From Angiostrongylus vasorum (lineage: Eukaryota > Nematoda > Chromadorea > Rhabditida > Metastrongylidae), in the NCBI GenBank assembly GCA_018806985.1, contig JADANN010000146.1, positions 434,001-498,000 of the forward strand: a DNA stretch of 64,000 nt, given 5' to 3'. Positions 48,180 through 60,957 of the stretch are shown here, in pieces. The notes beneath the pieces are model-generated. The model was not told the origin of the DNA. It saw nothing but the letters and a program-made list of their open reading frames with translations, and did no database searches. The position numbers and the translations under genes are program-made. Each line of letters starts with the position of its first letter. Position 1 is the stretch's first letter.

Positions 48180-48840
48180 CGAACATCAGCAATGGTTGGA
48201 ATTGGAGAAATCGTCAAGCAGCGCTGAAAATACTGAACTGCTATGTTCTCATCACAGAAGACTGATGAGAATGACAATTTCGAAACGCATTCGTACTATA
48301 AGTAAATACATCTTTAACAAGTTAAAAGAAGAGAAGAAGGAGATTTTTGAGAAGTTAAAGGAGGAATGTGAAATTGAGAATTGTGTAGAATGCATAGAAC
48401 TGGAACGAATACCAAACTAATAGAAGGAAGGCCAACTCAAGCTGCAATGTAGAAATACAAGGATGATTTGAAATATATGTAGCACAGGGCTTCCACCTAT
48501 ATTCTACACAGATATCCTGCTACGAAGTCTCTCATGCTGTAAAAAGAAAGAATCTAGCCTTTAAGGATCAATATTTCGGGTAAAAAAATAACGCGGAAGT
48601 CCATTCACCGCAAAGTGATGAATTTTGCAGGCTGCAAGCTAGGCAAATCCCCTTGTACGAATGTCGAGAATTTGTCGTTTTTTGCCTTCTCACTGGAAGA
48701 AAGTGAATGCATTACAGTAATGCGTCGAATAACAAGACCAGGAACAACAAAATATTGCTGTCTGACGTTGAAAGAAATCTACAGAGTGTTTTATTATTGG
48801 AATCCGTCAGGAATTCGGCTTACGCACATTTGACCTGAAA
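48180..48840 (+). CDS. Unidentified open frames with charged coiled-coil-like sequence
   Basis: A frame at 48,196-48,420 reads LEKSSSSAENTELL, then a Lys/Glu-rich helix (KLKEEKKEIFEKLKEE) and CEIENCVECIEL to a stop. A second frame follows at 48,615-48,833. The first extends upstream in a protein-like way (FREHKSFYWRETVL). A retroelement Gag-like remnant or a small lost gene are both possible; no family was recognised and no splice pattern fits. Confidence 0.25.
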
Positions 48841-48910
48841 TAGTACGATCGAGTGGGGTGGGAAGTCGTGGTAGGGTTGGCAAGCCGTTCTCCTTTCTGC
48901 GAGGTGAGGG

Positions 48911-49201
48911 CTAGTCTCTGTGATCACTCAACGAGGAATTGTGTCGCACCGTCCCCGGAACGTCACCGACCACGTCCAGTGAGGAATCGATCGCTCCGAA
49001 ATCCGTCTGTGGCGAAAGTACTTGTGGTTTTCGCTGAAATGCTGAAGAGCCAGCGACTAAGCGATTGAGTTGGTCCAAATGCAGGCGAAGAAAAACGAGC
49101 TCCAAGTAATTCATTTGAAACATTAGTGCTGAATCGGTATATTTTCTGTCCTGCACTTTCCCATGAATTCCGCTCATTACTGTTTCAGTGGAAGCAACCA
49201 C
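48911..49201 (-). CDS. Unidentified 96-codon open frame
   Basis: Contains YLELVFLRLHLDQLNRLVAG and DFGAIDSSLDVVGDVPGTV; composition is protein-like and GC is above local average. A CTGAAACAG that could be an acceptor lies just upstream. No family recognised. Confidence 0.25.
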   Translation of the reverse strand: MVASTETVMSGIHGKVQDRKYTDSALMFQMNYLELVFLRLHLDQLNRLVAGSSAFQRKPQVLSPQTDFGAIDSSLDVVGDVPGTVRHNSSLSDHRD

Positions 49202-50259
49202 GAGACCAAGGGTGGAAAGATAGATGAAATGTCAGAAAACAAATAAAAATATAGCCTACAAACAGACTGGTGGTTTTTGCCCAGGACTTAAGCCGCACCT
49301 GAAGAAGCGCAGTGTAGCCTTGCGACTAAACGGCTCTGAAACTCTCATATGAAGGATTCGTATAAACAGATGAATTTTTTTTTCTTAATCAAACTACCAT
49401 TTCAGGAACTAAATAGTCAGATAACCACTTGAGTAATACACGTTGACGTTAGTAAAATGTGAGGAAAGGGTTAAACAGCCGAATAAAGTTCTCTAAATGA
49501 TGGAATGTACTGTCCAAGAGTTCTAGTGGTGAGATGGAATCGGACTTTTAACAAACTTGCCACAAGTTTGCACTCACAACACAATTTTACCGTCGCGATA
49601 CTAATAACACGGAAATAGAACATGTCCGGGGCAGTTCCGCGTCCCTACTGCACTTTCAGCAGAAAAAATTAAAAACAAAAGGAAAAATGGAGCTCCGAAT
49701 CGCGCTATTCATCCGGGAATAGAGATGTTAGAAGTCCTCGCTTCTGAATTCCTAAATGAATAATGACTGTAACATGCTTATACAATGAAACACCCTTCAC
49801 TAAGACAACGAAATTAACGTCGTACTTCCACTTGACAGAGAAGTAAAAAGTCACACTTTCAGGATCGGAGTATGAATTTCTATGTAGCCTTAGCCTTCTT
49901 TTGTACAAAACGCTTTACATAATATTCTGGTCTACTTTGATAAGTTACTTTAAGACATATTTATTTATATGATCTTATAAATCGATCTTCTTTAGCTGAT
50001 GTGAGGTTGGTATAGGTCTTCATTGTCGTTCCACTCGTAACAGCACCGCTCTGAGGAAGGCGAAATCATCGAAACGTCAGCCGTCGAGCAACAACACCAA
50101 CACCAACGACAACAACAACGACAACGAAGACCTATACCAACCTTGCATCAGCTTAAGAAGATCACTTTATAACATCATATAGATAAATATATCAACTATC
50201 TATGCCGAGGTTTACAGAAAGTCGGTCTTTGAGTTAGTTTAAGACACTAAAAAGTTTTT

Positions 50260-50980
50260 TGTCAAGGTCCAAATCTGTTAAGCTTATCTAAAGGTGTGGA
50301 GTTAGCTTATACAATCTCGAATGTCACTGCGACATTAAAGCCAGTACTTCCATTAGCTGATCGACCGCTCTTTAATCCGGTAAGGTGGCAAATTTTCACA
50401 ATACAGTACTTTGTTATATTTAGCAAGTTGACACTGTATGTCAAAAACATCAAACAGAATCCAATGTGACGTGTGACATTGGACGACAATCGTTGATCAC
50501 GACAAATTCCTCCGATCCACATTTATTTGCTATTTTTTCAAAAGAAGTTTCAGTTAAGATTTTCTTAGATATGTAGGTGAAGACTCGATAGCAAATCGAA
50601 TCTAACTATAAAAAGAAGAAAATTGAAAGCATTTACGAAAGTCGGTGGAGAATTGGTGTTGACGAAAAAACTTTAACAACTCATTTTGTTGAGGACTGCT
50701 GCACTTAAGGTGTCCGCCAAAAGCAACAGGAAGAAACTATAATCGCTGGAACGGAACTGATTAGCGATGAATGACGGAAACCTGGAACGAATAGTTGATA
50801 ATGATGGTTAGTTGGATGGATTTCCATCGCTGTGCTTCTCCCAATTAACGGCTTTCGCAAGCCAATTTTTCATGCTCGCTGTTTTCTTTCCTTTTCAAAA
50901 TTTTTCTTTTGAATATTACCTCACTGTCGCTATGCTGTTACGTTAATATATTCATGTAGTTCAGCCAGAAAGGATAAAGG
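50260..50980. other. Nothing recognised
   Basis: AT-rich DNA between a Penelope-associated repeat and an R1 copy. Confidence 0.4.
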
Positions 50981-50984
50981 ACTA

Positions 50985-51255
50985 AGCTCTCAGCATTGAT
51001 TAAAACCTGATGGATGAGCCGTGCACTCGACTTCATTAAGTATCACTGGAAGTGATTGAACGCATATCTGGGCTTTACAAGGACTCCCCGTGTCCTACCA
51101 ATGTAAAGAGTCAATGGTGGTATTCTCCCAAACAAGTCTGGTGGCAATTTGTCGACCCCGGAGGGATGGAAGGCTTGGTGAGCCATAAGCGGGGGGATCG
51201 ATTCCATGTGTGTGTCGCAGTGGCACCTCCAACCACTGCGCCACACACGCCCCGT
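50985..51255 (-). repeat. R1 SINE copy
   Basis: Complete reversed unit from AAGCTCTCAGCATTGATT to GCGCCACACACGCCCC. Confidence 0.7.
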
Positions 51256-52374
51256 TTAGTTTAGTCATAAAAAAAACTAGGCTGCTACGAAAAACCTCAT
51301 CCAGCATTGCTAGCAACAATAAAAAAATGGTCAGCAAAAAATGTTTGCCGCTCTGCGTGTTCGTATGACAACTCGACAGAGACAAATAAAGTCTCCACTG
51401 GGACATACTGGTTAAGGCGTGAGTCGCTACATGATTAATGGCATCTGTATAAGCATATTAAGCCTTCCAAAAGCGTCGTCAATGCTTAGAAGCAGTTCGA
51501 CATTTCATTCAAAAAAAATCGAGCCTATGATGCCATGGTTACTCGTGACTACGATTTTAAAAAAAGAGACCTTTCTTCCCCATAAGATGCATTATACCGA
51601 ATGTGTGCTACTCTCGGTGTCTCCTATGAGAGAGGAATAAGGAGCTGCCTTGAACTGCTGCAGCGTCAAATGGATACTTTTACTGATTACAATGACTGGA
51701 TTCCGTTAAGTATCACCGAGGTGGTCGAAAGGCACGAAATAGAGCAACCTGGTAGCAGTGTTCCGACTACGCAGAGCCGGTGGCTTTTCCGGCAGCACGG
51801 AATTGAACCAACGACCTCGTCTGTGCTCCAAATACCTCCAAGCATGGTGCTACACCTACTCCTGAAAGTGATGACAGTAACGACAATTGACGATTTTTGA
51901 CAAGAACATTGCTCTTGAGCGGATCCGAATGCCTTCAGTACAGTGAATGAATATGTCAACTGATTGTTTAACGGGATGGCCAGCAAACAGTTAAACAACC
52001 CGATTTTATTTATCATACATCAATAAATTAAAGTGATTAAAGTGGAGATGTCAATGAAAAGCAAAAAGACACCTTTGACAAGACACATGGGAAGACACGG
52101 AAGTTGGTCTTATCTTTTATCGCATTCTATATTGTTACACGTTGGACCTTTAAGATGGACGGCGTTGAAATGACTGTTTCGTTTCGCCTTTTTTTCTCAA
52201 CGTACACATGACACATACAAGAACATTAGTCAGCAGAATTGCTATTATTGGCCAATTTAACGAATTCCATGTTTAGTCAATTCATTATAACCATCGATTG
52301 TTATACAGAGTGACGTGATCAGCTGTACTTTGCAATAAATCACCTAATAAGATTAATAACTAATAAAAAAAGGT

Positions 52375-52615
52375 AGAGCTTTCCACGTTGATCAACCTCT
52401 GATGATTGAATGCATATCTGGCCTTTACAATGACTCGCAGTGCCCTACCGATTTATCGAGCCAGTGCTGCTATCCTCCCAGACAAGTTTGGTACCAATTT
52501 GCCGATACCGGAGAAATGGAAGGCTTGATTGGCCATGATGAGAGCGGGGGATCGATTCCACGTGTGTGTAGCGGTGGCGCCACGATGAGGCGGTAAACCA
52601 TTGGGAGGATTTTTA
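52375..52615 (-). repeat. R1 SINE fused to an R3 end
   Basis: An R1 unit missing its tail boundary runs to GTGTGTAGCGGTGGCGCC and joins CACGATGAGGCGGTAAACC, the end of family R3, with no spacer. Confidence 0.6.
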
Positions 52616-53139
52616 GGTATCAGTTATAGGGGGATTCTGAAAAAAAATCGTAGGTATCAAAATTCAGCTCGTTGGGTGCTGTTGGCCTTCGTTAATCCAA
52701 TTCTTATAAGCGCCGTGTTTATTATACAGCTAGTAGCTACGGCCCGGTTTAGCATATAAACGGCCATGTATACCAAAAATGGGTACACGTCTGTTCATTG
52801 ACTTTTTGTATTCTACCCATGGCTTGTGAAACACAGATGTAGTAATAGGCATAGCTCATGAAAAGCTGTTCCCTACAATAAAAACGACTTACAAAAACCT
52901 CCTTTAGACGACGTTGCGCCTTTTCCTTTGACGATTCTTCATACTCCTTGCTCAGACGCCTCGATCAGTGTGTTTCGCAATAGTTTGCCTTTCGAAACGT
53001 CACCAAGCCATCCTTTTATCCAACATTTATTTTATATCGCGCAATTCCCAATTTTACATACACACAGTATATATAATACTTACTCACTTACTTGGATACT
53101 TGGACGGTCAGTCTTCACGACCTGTGCGGACCCCAGCAC

Positions 53140-54005
53140 ACATGTCATTCGTTCCTTTCTCTCACAATCGTAGTCTATGGTGGTGGTCTTGTTCGACCAT
53201 GGTAGCGCGTGCGAGTCTCATACCGTGATCTGTGAAACAACTGCAGCAGCGGGTACAGCTGATTAGCTTTGTTTACGAACACGTCCACCCAACGTGTAGG
53301 GTGGTCGTCCTGGGGGGACGTTTGCATTCTCTTGGAGTCCACTCTACTGTTCTTTTCGTCCATCTGTCGTCCGTTCTTCTCATTATGTGACCGGCCCATC
53401 TATGTTTCGCTATCGATGTATATTCTCCTGGATCTCGAAGATGTGACAGATTTCGAAGGTCAGAGCTTGGCATTCCGGCTAGATATTGAGAGTGCCGGTT
53501 ATATTTCAGAAGACATCGCTCAAGCGCTCTGTGAGTAGTGCGAAGCATTCCTTACGTAGTTAAAGTATCAACCCATCTCTCTGCAGCATAATAGAGCGCT
53601 GGGAGGACAGTAGAATCGAAGATATGAGCGCGGATTTTCGGGTCCTTCAGTTGGCCGGTTGCTTCTATGAGAGGCCCGAATGCCGTCCAAGCTGCTCTCT
53701 TTCTTCTATCTAGTTCCCTACCTAGTTCCTCCTTCATGTTGTTTTCCATGATCATTGATCGCCCAAGGCATATGTAAGAGGAGGTCTCTGCAAAGAGAGA
53801 GCCATTCAATTCAATTTTTTCGCCTTCGCGCCATGGGGTTTTTTATGAACTGGGTCTTCTTTCGATTTGTGCGAAGCCCGATCTTTTTCCCCGCTTCGTT
53901 GAGGTTGTTGATCATCACCTCTGTTTCGCTAGTACTTCTTGAGAAGATGGCAATGTCGTCGGCAAAACGAAGGCTACATTTTATAAGTACTCACGCATAA
54001 CAAAC
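53140..54005 (-). mobile_element. LINE reverse-transcriptase fragment of a second RTE-like lineage
   Basis: The minus strand encodes RFADDIAIFSRS, then LNGSLFAETSSYICLGRS, ELDRRKRAAWTAFGP, STVLPALYYAAERW and KHRWAGHIMRRTDDRW. These are the RT palm end and C-terminal region of RTE-type LINEs. It is 5'-truncated and has a frameshift near 53,550. It diverges clearly from the copies at 55-62 kb. Confidence 0.8.
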
Positions 54006-54279
54006 CTTCTAAAGTGCTTCGTTTGCATGTATCCGAAGAAGGAAACCAATGTGATCAACAATTTGGTCGGAGAGTTGGCATGGAGCAGCAGTTCTTCGAG
54101 TTCGGTAGTTCTTTTTTCGCATCACCTTATAGTAAGCCTCATAAAAACGAAGGTTCTGCCAACAATCTTGAATCTCAGACGTTATTGGATTGCCAAGGAG
54201 AGCGTGAAGCTCAAAGCATTCAGCATGAAGGCAGGTATGGAAGCAATAAACTGCTGAAAAGATATCACAGAGAACTTCA

Positions 54280-54595
54280 ATGATGCTGACATATTTGCAA
54301 AACTCCGGGCCGCAGGTGTTTCTGGTGGGAAACGAACGCGCTGTTACCTTTTCGGGGGCTAACGCATTCACCGCCACACCATGGAGGTCAATCTTCACTT
54401 AGAAACAATAGTTTAGAAGCAAAGATACCTCACGATGCATTCATGGCTTACGACTGTAAGCGTTTATCTCGGAATTTTTGATCGATTTCGGGTTTAAATC
54501 TGGCTAGGGGTCTGACTTTTGCAAATACCACAGCATCACTGTTGTTGTTCTTCACATAATACCTTGCTGTGAACAATTATTTTATTTATTTATTC
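54280..54595. repeat. R2 fragments
   Basis: A reversed R2 at 54,280-54,390 (GATGCTGACATATTTGC, CACACCATG) and a forward tail at 54,510-54,590. Another reversed fragment lies at 55,565-55,655. Confidence 0.5.
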
Positions 54596-54689
54596 AATTT
54601 TATTTTATTTGATCCGTCATCATGGCATATGTGCTGGGGGTCCGCGCAACTCGTGAAGACGGACCATCCAAAGTATCCAACTAAGTAAG

Positions 54690-55035
54690 TCTTCACGTCT
54701 ATCCGGATCCTAGCACTTACCACATTCGATTCGTATCATCCCATCCACTATCAACGAAGATCTCTCAAGCTTTGCATGTGGCTTCGGTTACTGCTCTTCC
54801 ATTTCATCATGAATGTTATGGAATGATGGTCGAGCAATTCTTCCTAGAGTCCTGAGATAGCCTTGTTGGAGCGCTTCCAATAGGATTGCAAAGAGTGATT
54901 TTTTTCCCATACAAGTCCGGTACCAGTTTTCCAACCCCGTAGAGATGAGAGGCTTCTTCGTTGCCCTGGAGCGGAATCGAACTGCCACCATCCTCGTGAT
55001 GACGGACATCACTACCACTACGCTATCCACCCCTT
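54690..55035 (-). repeat. R4 SINE copy
   Basis: Reversed unit, TATCCGGATCCTAGCAC to CACTACGCTATCCACCCC. Confidence 0.65.
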
Positions 55036-55079
55036 CATAAGAAATTATCTGGCGGTAAATTAAAAAGTTACACATTTTG

Positions 55080-55560
55080 ACGGTTTACTAGCTACTACTA
55101 ATTATTAGGATTCGGCTTCCACATCGTCTTTGAGCAGTCGGTTTTCATCCCTACTTTCGTTTCTGATATCGGTTTTAACATCTCTCCGAATCAACTAGTA
55201 GGAAGACCGAGCGAAGGATTCGTTGTCGAAAACACACCTCCCTCTGATCCAGTTACGTCAGGACTCCAGGGAGGACCAAGTTGCACGACCAGCAATAGGC
55301 CAGCGTCAGTATCCCGCACATTGGATGCTCCCGTCTATGACGTCAGGCGGTGAGATGACCGGTGAGAGGCCAGAAAGTCTCGGGTTACGCAGGACGTCAT
55401 TGTGACCAGATCTGACGAACACACGCACGACACGCCATGAAGATTGTTTCTTACTATGCACGTATAATGCCAGAACACTCTCCACAGAAGCCAATCCTCA
55501 CGCCCTTTTTTATAGCCGCAGATCACATTAAATTTCATGTGATCGCATTATAAGAAACAA
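55080..55560. other. GC-richer unassigned patch
   Basis: Open frames exist on both strands at 55,220-55,540 (minus: VVRVFVRSGHNDVLRNPRL). No splice signals or family support a gene. Confidence 0.35.
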
Positions 55561-55675
55561 AAAATCAAGAACGCGCTGTTACCCTTTCCGGGGGCTAGCA
55601 GGGTTCGCCATCACTCCATGCGAGTTCTTCATTTCACCTTTCTCTCAGCTATTTTTCTCTCTAACAGTCCCGTCC

Positions 55676-57605
55676 CACGGATTTCCCTAACATGAGGGAT
55701 CTCGAGCCGGTTAGCCGCGAGGCTACGTGGCGCGTCCACAGGTGGCGAACAGGGGAGTTAATCGCGGACCGAAAGCGACCTTTGCTTTCCTGAGATGCAG
55801 CTGGATTCAGGGGTGGACGTGTACTCCCTGTTTCTGCTGCGCCTATTTGAAACATGCTTTCTGTATTCACGAGGCCTATTCGTACACGCGCGTGTGGGTG
55901 AGTTCTCACTTATGCGGATTGTATTCTATGAGTCAATTCGGCCAAAAGCTTCGCAATCAAGTCACAGCGAAGAATATGTGAGGCGGCTAGGAGTTGCCTC
56001 CAACAAATAAACTCCATGTCCACTCTGGGAGAGACTGGCAAGTTACCCGTGAGTATACCTTGTACCCAAGTTCAGAGCCCGGCAAGCTATAATTGGGCAT
56101 CAAAATGCTAAACACACTAAAAAAAACGGGCCCTCATTCCCCCTGACCCCAAAATAGCATCCGATCCGGCAGCGTTGGTTGGGACGAGTACGAAGAGGCT
56201 GCTAAAATCTCAGGGTCATTCTAAGCTGTCTAAGTCGCAAATGACTAAGATGGCATTCTCTACCTACAATGAATATAAACTTGCATCCAAATCCTCGATA
56301 GATGAGTTGACCATGCAAGCAAGAAGGATAAGGTACGACGTCATGGGCCTGGCCGAGACGAGACGATGCCACCCATTCAACGCGGTCTATGACACCGGAG
56401 AAGAACTGTTCCTCGGAACATGCGACAGTAGAGGAGTCGGCGGCGTCGGCGTTCTCGTCAACACGAGTTTGCCCATGAACATCGATTCATTCGAACAACT
56501 TACAACTCAAATGGGACGTTTATGATTAAGAAGATGTGGATCAATACCGGCTTTGACAATCTTCGTCGTTTACGCGCTGACATCAAAATATAACGAAGAA
56601 GAAGTCAAAGCTTTCTATATGGACTGGCAGAAGTTCTACAGAGAAGACCACACGTTCTTTAAGGTTATCATTGGAGATTTAAACGCCAAGATTGGACCAA
56701 GAAGAACGTGTGAAGAACGTCACATTGGGACCCACGGATTAGAATGGAACGAACAGTGTGAGCGGCTGTCTGAGTTTATGATGACGACCAAGACCATTCA
56801 TGGTAACTCACAATTCCGAAAGCCCCATCCTCAACGCTGGACGTGGGAGTCTCACAATGGAGAGTACTGCAGCGAAATAGACCACATCATAGTAAATTTT
56901 CTACGCAGGACCAGACCATCGCCTCTTTCATGCGATATTTCGCTTATCGCGGAAAGCAGAAAATACCGCCAAATTCAGAAAACGAAGTCGCAACGCCTCT
57001 ATAAACTGGGATATATTTAATTCATTAGTCGGCCGTTGGAAAGACACCATATAACATCGAAGAGGAGAATCGGCTCCTTCAACATTTCCCTGTCAGCGGT
57101 GTGAAATCTAAAGTCTCCAAGGAACGTCTATCTTCAGGAACACTCGACCTCGTAAGCCTACTAGCATGGCTCTTTACACGTTGCCTGTCTAAATACAAGG
57201 TGCCTACTGAGTGGACGACCAGCAAGACTGAGCTACTGTTCAAGAACGGTGACCTCCACGATATCGGCGACTTTTGCCCAATGTGCTTGCTGTCTGTCGT
57301 CTACAAACATTTTGCTCGCTCCATCCTAAATAGTATTAAAAGAATGAATAAAAAAAACTGGAGGAAGAAGAGCCATCTGAGCAAGCAGGATTTGGAAAAT
57401 GATTCAGTACAATAGCCCACATCCACACATAACAAGACTCAGTGAAGTATCGCGAAAGTGCAAAACTCGCTCTATACTCACTTCCATTTATTCACAGAAG
57501 ACTTTTGAATTGGCTGAGACAGAAGCAGTCCCAACTCGGTATACTAAGATTTTTCGCGAGCTGTATAGAAATTTCGCAACCAAGGCATCATCATTCTACA
57601 ATCAC
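55676..57605 (+). mobile_element. Outer RTE LINE, 5' part (UTR, endonuclease, partial RT)
   Basis: A roughly 560-base 5' UTR matches that of the inner element. The endonuclease domain follows from 56,241 ([36 protein letters not shown]). It is frameshifted and internally deleted. A piece of RT follows at 57,115-57,350 (CLSKYKVPTEW, LLSVVYKHF), then ETEAVPTRY and ASSFYN, where the element is cut by the inner insertion at 57,599-57,605. It continues at 60,958. Confidence 0.88.
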
Positions 57606-60600
57606 CTGTCACCTAGTCCCGTTTATCGTCGAGTGACACGAGCGGGCATCAATAAATCTTCCATTTTCCCTGTCGCGTGCAAGAGTAGGGGGCCAGTGGA
57701 TTCTGCTCGCTCTAGGGAGTCGAGCATCATACCATTCTTAAAGCCTTTCGTGAAGAACTCCGACCATCGGGTCGGTGGTTTTTTCTGCAGTATGTTTAAA
57801 ATCCCAAGGAATCCAGTTGCCAACGGCTCTTTCCATCGGTTGTCATTCATACGCATTACGTGTCCGCCCCCACCTTATCTCCGACTGTTTGGCGTACAGA
57901 ACGGCATCTTTGATTTTTGATCGTTGACGCAGGTCGGAGCTTCGGGTCCCATCCCTTACTTGTGTGAAACGGGATACTCCTAGCATCGTCCTTTTGACTG
58001 CGTGCTCGATAACGCTGAGTGACCTTTCATTCTGCTTACGCAGCGACCGGGTTTCTGACGCCTACGTTAGGGCAGGAAGTACCGTTGAGTCGAGAAGGTG
58101 GGCACGGAGTCGGGTGTTCTTTGTTCTCTTCACTATATCCACGATGCTCTAGAAAGCTCCCTAAGCCGCTCGTTTCCTTCTGCTCAGCTCTGGAGCTAAG
58201 TCCTTCATCGCATTGATTTTCCGACCTAGATAGACATAACTGGAGCATTCGAGATATTCGTTCCGTTGGTCGTGAATGGGGCATGCGAAACTAATCCGTT
58301 TCTCATGAACATCGTTTTTTGTGAGATTTAGTCCAAGACCAATCTTTCCACATGCTCTATCAAAGTCGGCAAGCATTCGTTTCGTTTGGCTAATGTTTGG
58401 AGTTATAAGGACAGTACCATCAGCAAAGCGAAGATGGTGTAACTGCCGACCATCGATTTTCACTCCCATATTATCCCATTCCAATGTTCGTATGACGTTC
58501 TGGATGATGTCGGTAAACAATTTCGGCGAGATGGTATCGCCTTTCCTAAGCCCTCTTTTGACGTCGATGTTAATATCGTTGCAGAATGGTGAGATTTTCG
58601 TTGTGAAATTTTTTGTACAGCTCACGAAGAATCTTTATGTACTGACTAGGGACTCCTTGACTATCAAGGGCTTCCATGACTGCTTCTATCTCAGTTCAGT
58701 AAAAGGCCTTACTTAAATCGTTGAAAGTGAGACAGAGCGGTCTTTTGTACTCTCGCGATACTTCGATGAACCTTGTCATCGTGTGGATGTGGTCCATCGT
58801 ACTAAATCGTTTTCGAAACCCTTCTTGCTCACATGGCTGTCCCTTTGTCCAGTGTTCTGTCAATCCTGTTTAGGATTACTCGAGTGAAAAGTTTGTAGAC
58901 GACAGACAGCAAGCGGATTGGGCGATAGTTGCCGATATCATGTAGGTCATCGTTCTTGAACAACAAAACAGTCCTGCTGGTCTTCCATTGAGTAGGGACC
59001 TTACATTCAGACAGGTAGTGTGTGAAGAGCCGAGCCAAAGTGTTTACGAGGACTGGCGGAAGGTTCTTCAGGTATTCTGGTCTTATCCTCTCCGGACCTG
59101 GTGCTGTTCGATTTTTCACCCGACGAAGTGGCATGTCGGATTTTGGAAGGGAGAATGACGGAAAGTTGACGTGGCTTCGAAGAGATCTGAGTAGTATTCG
59201 TGAATGATTTTCTCCATTGCCTTTCTGGACGCGTTAACTGCTGTCTGGGAGTCGCAGTGCAATCGTCTTGGTCATGTAATTGGCGAAGCTTCGGTGGGGG
59301 CATGCGAATGCTTTTTCCCAGTCTTTGCAGCTTTAACCAGAACTGCTGGTCTTCTTTGTTCACGATGTTCTTTTAGCGCCTATCTGCATTGTTTTGGATG
59401 TTTGCACGTCCACGCTGGCGTAACAGCTCGCGTGTTTCTAGAGACAGACTTCTCTTGGTGACATTGGAACTATCAGCTTTCATAGCGCTAACGTGAAGAT
59501 ATTGAATGGGCCGATCGTATTCTTCGTCGACGACAACGACATTTTCCCAACAGCCGAATAATGGTTTGAATAAGTCCCACATTATGGTGGTTCTGGGACT
59601 TCGGTTTTTGAATTTAGTTGCTTTTTCTCCATTCCGCGAGGAATGGAATATTGCACGAAGGAGGCGGTGCTCTGCTCCCGTGTAGAATTTTGGTACAACA
59701 TCGACATCGGCTAGGCAAAAACTTCTATTTACCATGATGTGGTCTATTTCGTTATGGTACTTTCCATTGGGAGACTCCCACGGCCAGCGTTGAGGGTGGG
59801 GCTCTTGGAATTGTGAGTTACCACGGATGGTCTTGGTCGTCACGATAAACTCAGACAGCCGCTCACACTGTTCGTTCCATTCTAATCCGTGGGTCCCAAT
59901 GTGACGTTCTTCACACGTTCTTCTTGGTCCAATCTTGGCGTTGAAGTCTCCGGTGATATCCTTGAAGAATGTATGACCTTCATTGTAGAACTTCTCCAAG
60001 TCCATATAGAACGTTTCGACTTCTTCTTCGTCATATTTTGATGTCAGCGCGTAAACGACGAAGCCTATCAAAGCCGGTATTGATACACGTCTTTTAATCA
60101 TAAACGTCCGATTCGAGTTATAAGTTGTTCGAATGAATCGATGTTCATGGAGAAACTCGTGTTGACGAGAACGCCGACGCCACCGACTTCTCCATTGTCG
60201 CATGTTCCGAGCAACACTTCTTCTCCGGTGTCATAGATGGCGTTGAATGGGTGGCGTCTTCTCGTCTCGGTCAGGCCGATGACGTCGTACCTTATCCTTC
60301 TTGCTTGCATGGTCAACTCATTTATCGAAGATTTAGATGCAAGTGTGTATGTGTTGTAGCTAGAGAACGTCATCTTAGTCATTTGCGATTTAGACAGCTT
60401 AAAATGACCCCTGAGAATTTAGCAACCTCACCGCAGTCGTCCCTAACCAACGCTGCCGGATCGGTTGCTATTTTGGGAGTCAGGGGAAATGAGGCCCGTT
60501 TCCTTTTACTGTGTTTAGCATTTTGATACCGAACTATAGTTTGCTGGGCTCTGAACGTGGGGGCTGAGTACAGTCACGGGTAGCTTGCCAGGCTCTCCTC

Positions 60601-60957
60601 TAGTGGATATGGAGCTTATTTGTTGAGGGCGACTCCTAGCCGCGTCGCACATACTTTGCTGTGACTTGATTGTAGGCTTCTGGCCGAATTGACTCGTAGA
60701 ATACAATTCGCACAAACGACAACGCACCCATACACGCATGCATGAATTCTCTTAGCAAATACAGAAAGTATGTGCCAAATCGGCGCAGCAGAAACAGGGA
60801 GTCCATCTCTTGGATCCACCTGCGCCTCAGGGAAGCAAAGATCGCTTTTTGTCCACAATTAACCCCGTTTCCGCCACCTGGGGAGTGCCCACGTAGCCTC
60901 GCTACTAAGCGGCTGTTGGGATCCCTCGTATGAGGGAGATCCGTGGCCATTAATTCC
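57606..60957 (-). mobile_element. Inner RTE LINE, near full length, inserted in the outer copy
   Basis: About 3.35 kb on the minus strand: 5' UTR from about 60,950; endonuclease from 60,382 with GDFNAKIG and NEIDHIMVN catalytic blocks; RT pieces at 59,134-58,829 (NYRPIRLLSVVYKLFTR) and 58,625-58,161; then the C-terminal region to a stop near 57,623. The coding region is broken by frameshifts near 60.1 and 59.3 kb and by two stops. The catalytic FADD box reads FADG, so it cannot encode active RT. Its 3' end is a short GGTGACAGGTGA-type tail. It is flanked by an ACAATCA duplication. Confidence 0.9.

Noticed and set aside
50090..50140. CAACAACACC-type short repeats that looked array-like
   Set aside because: Irregular trinucleotide-like low complexity, not a CRISPR array or coding Gln/Asn tract.
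57964..58284. Plus-strand frames inside the inner RTE
   Set aside because: Antisense shadows of the RTE C-terminal region; the mirror frames at 61,230-61,577 are the same artefact in the outer copy.
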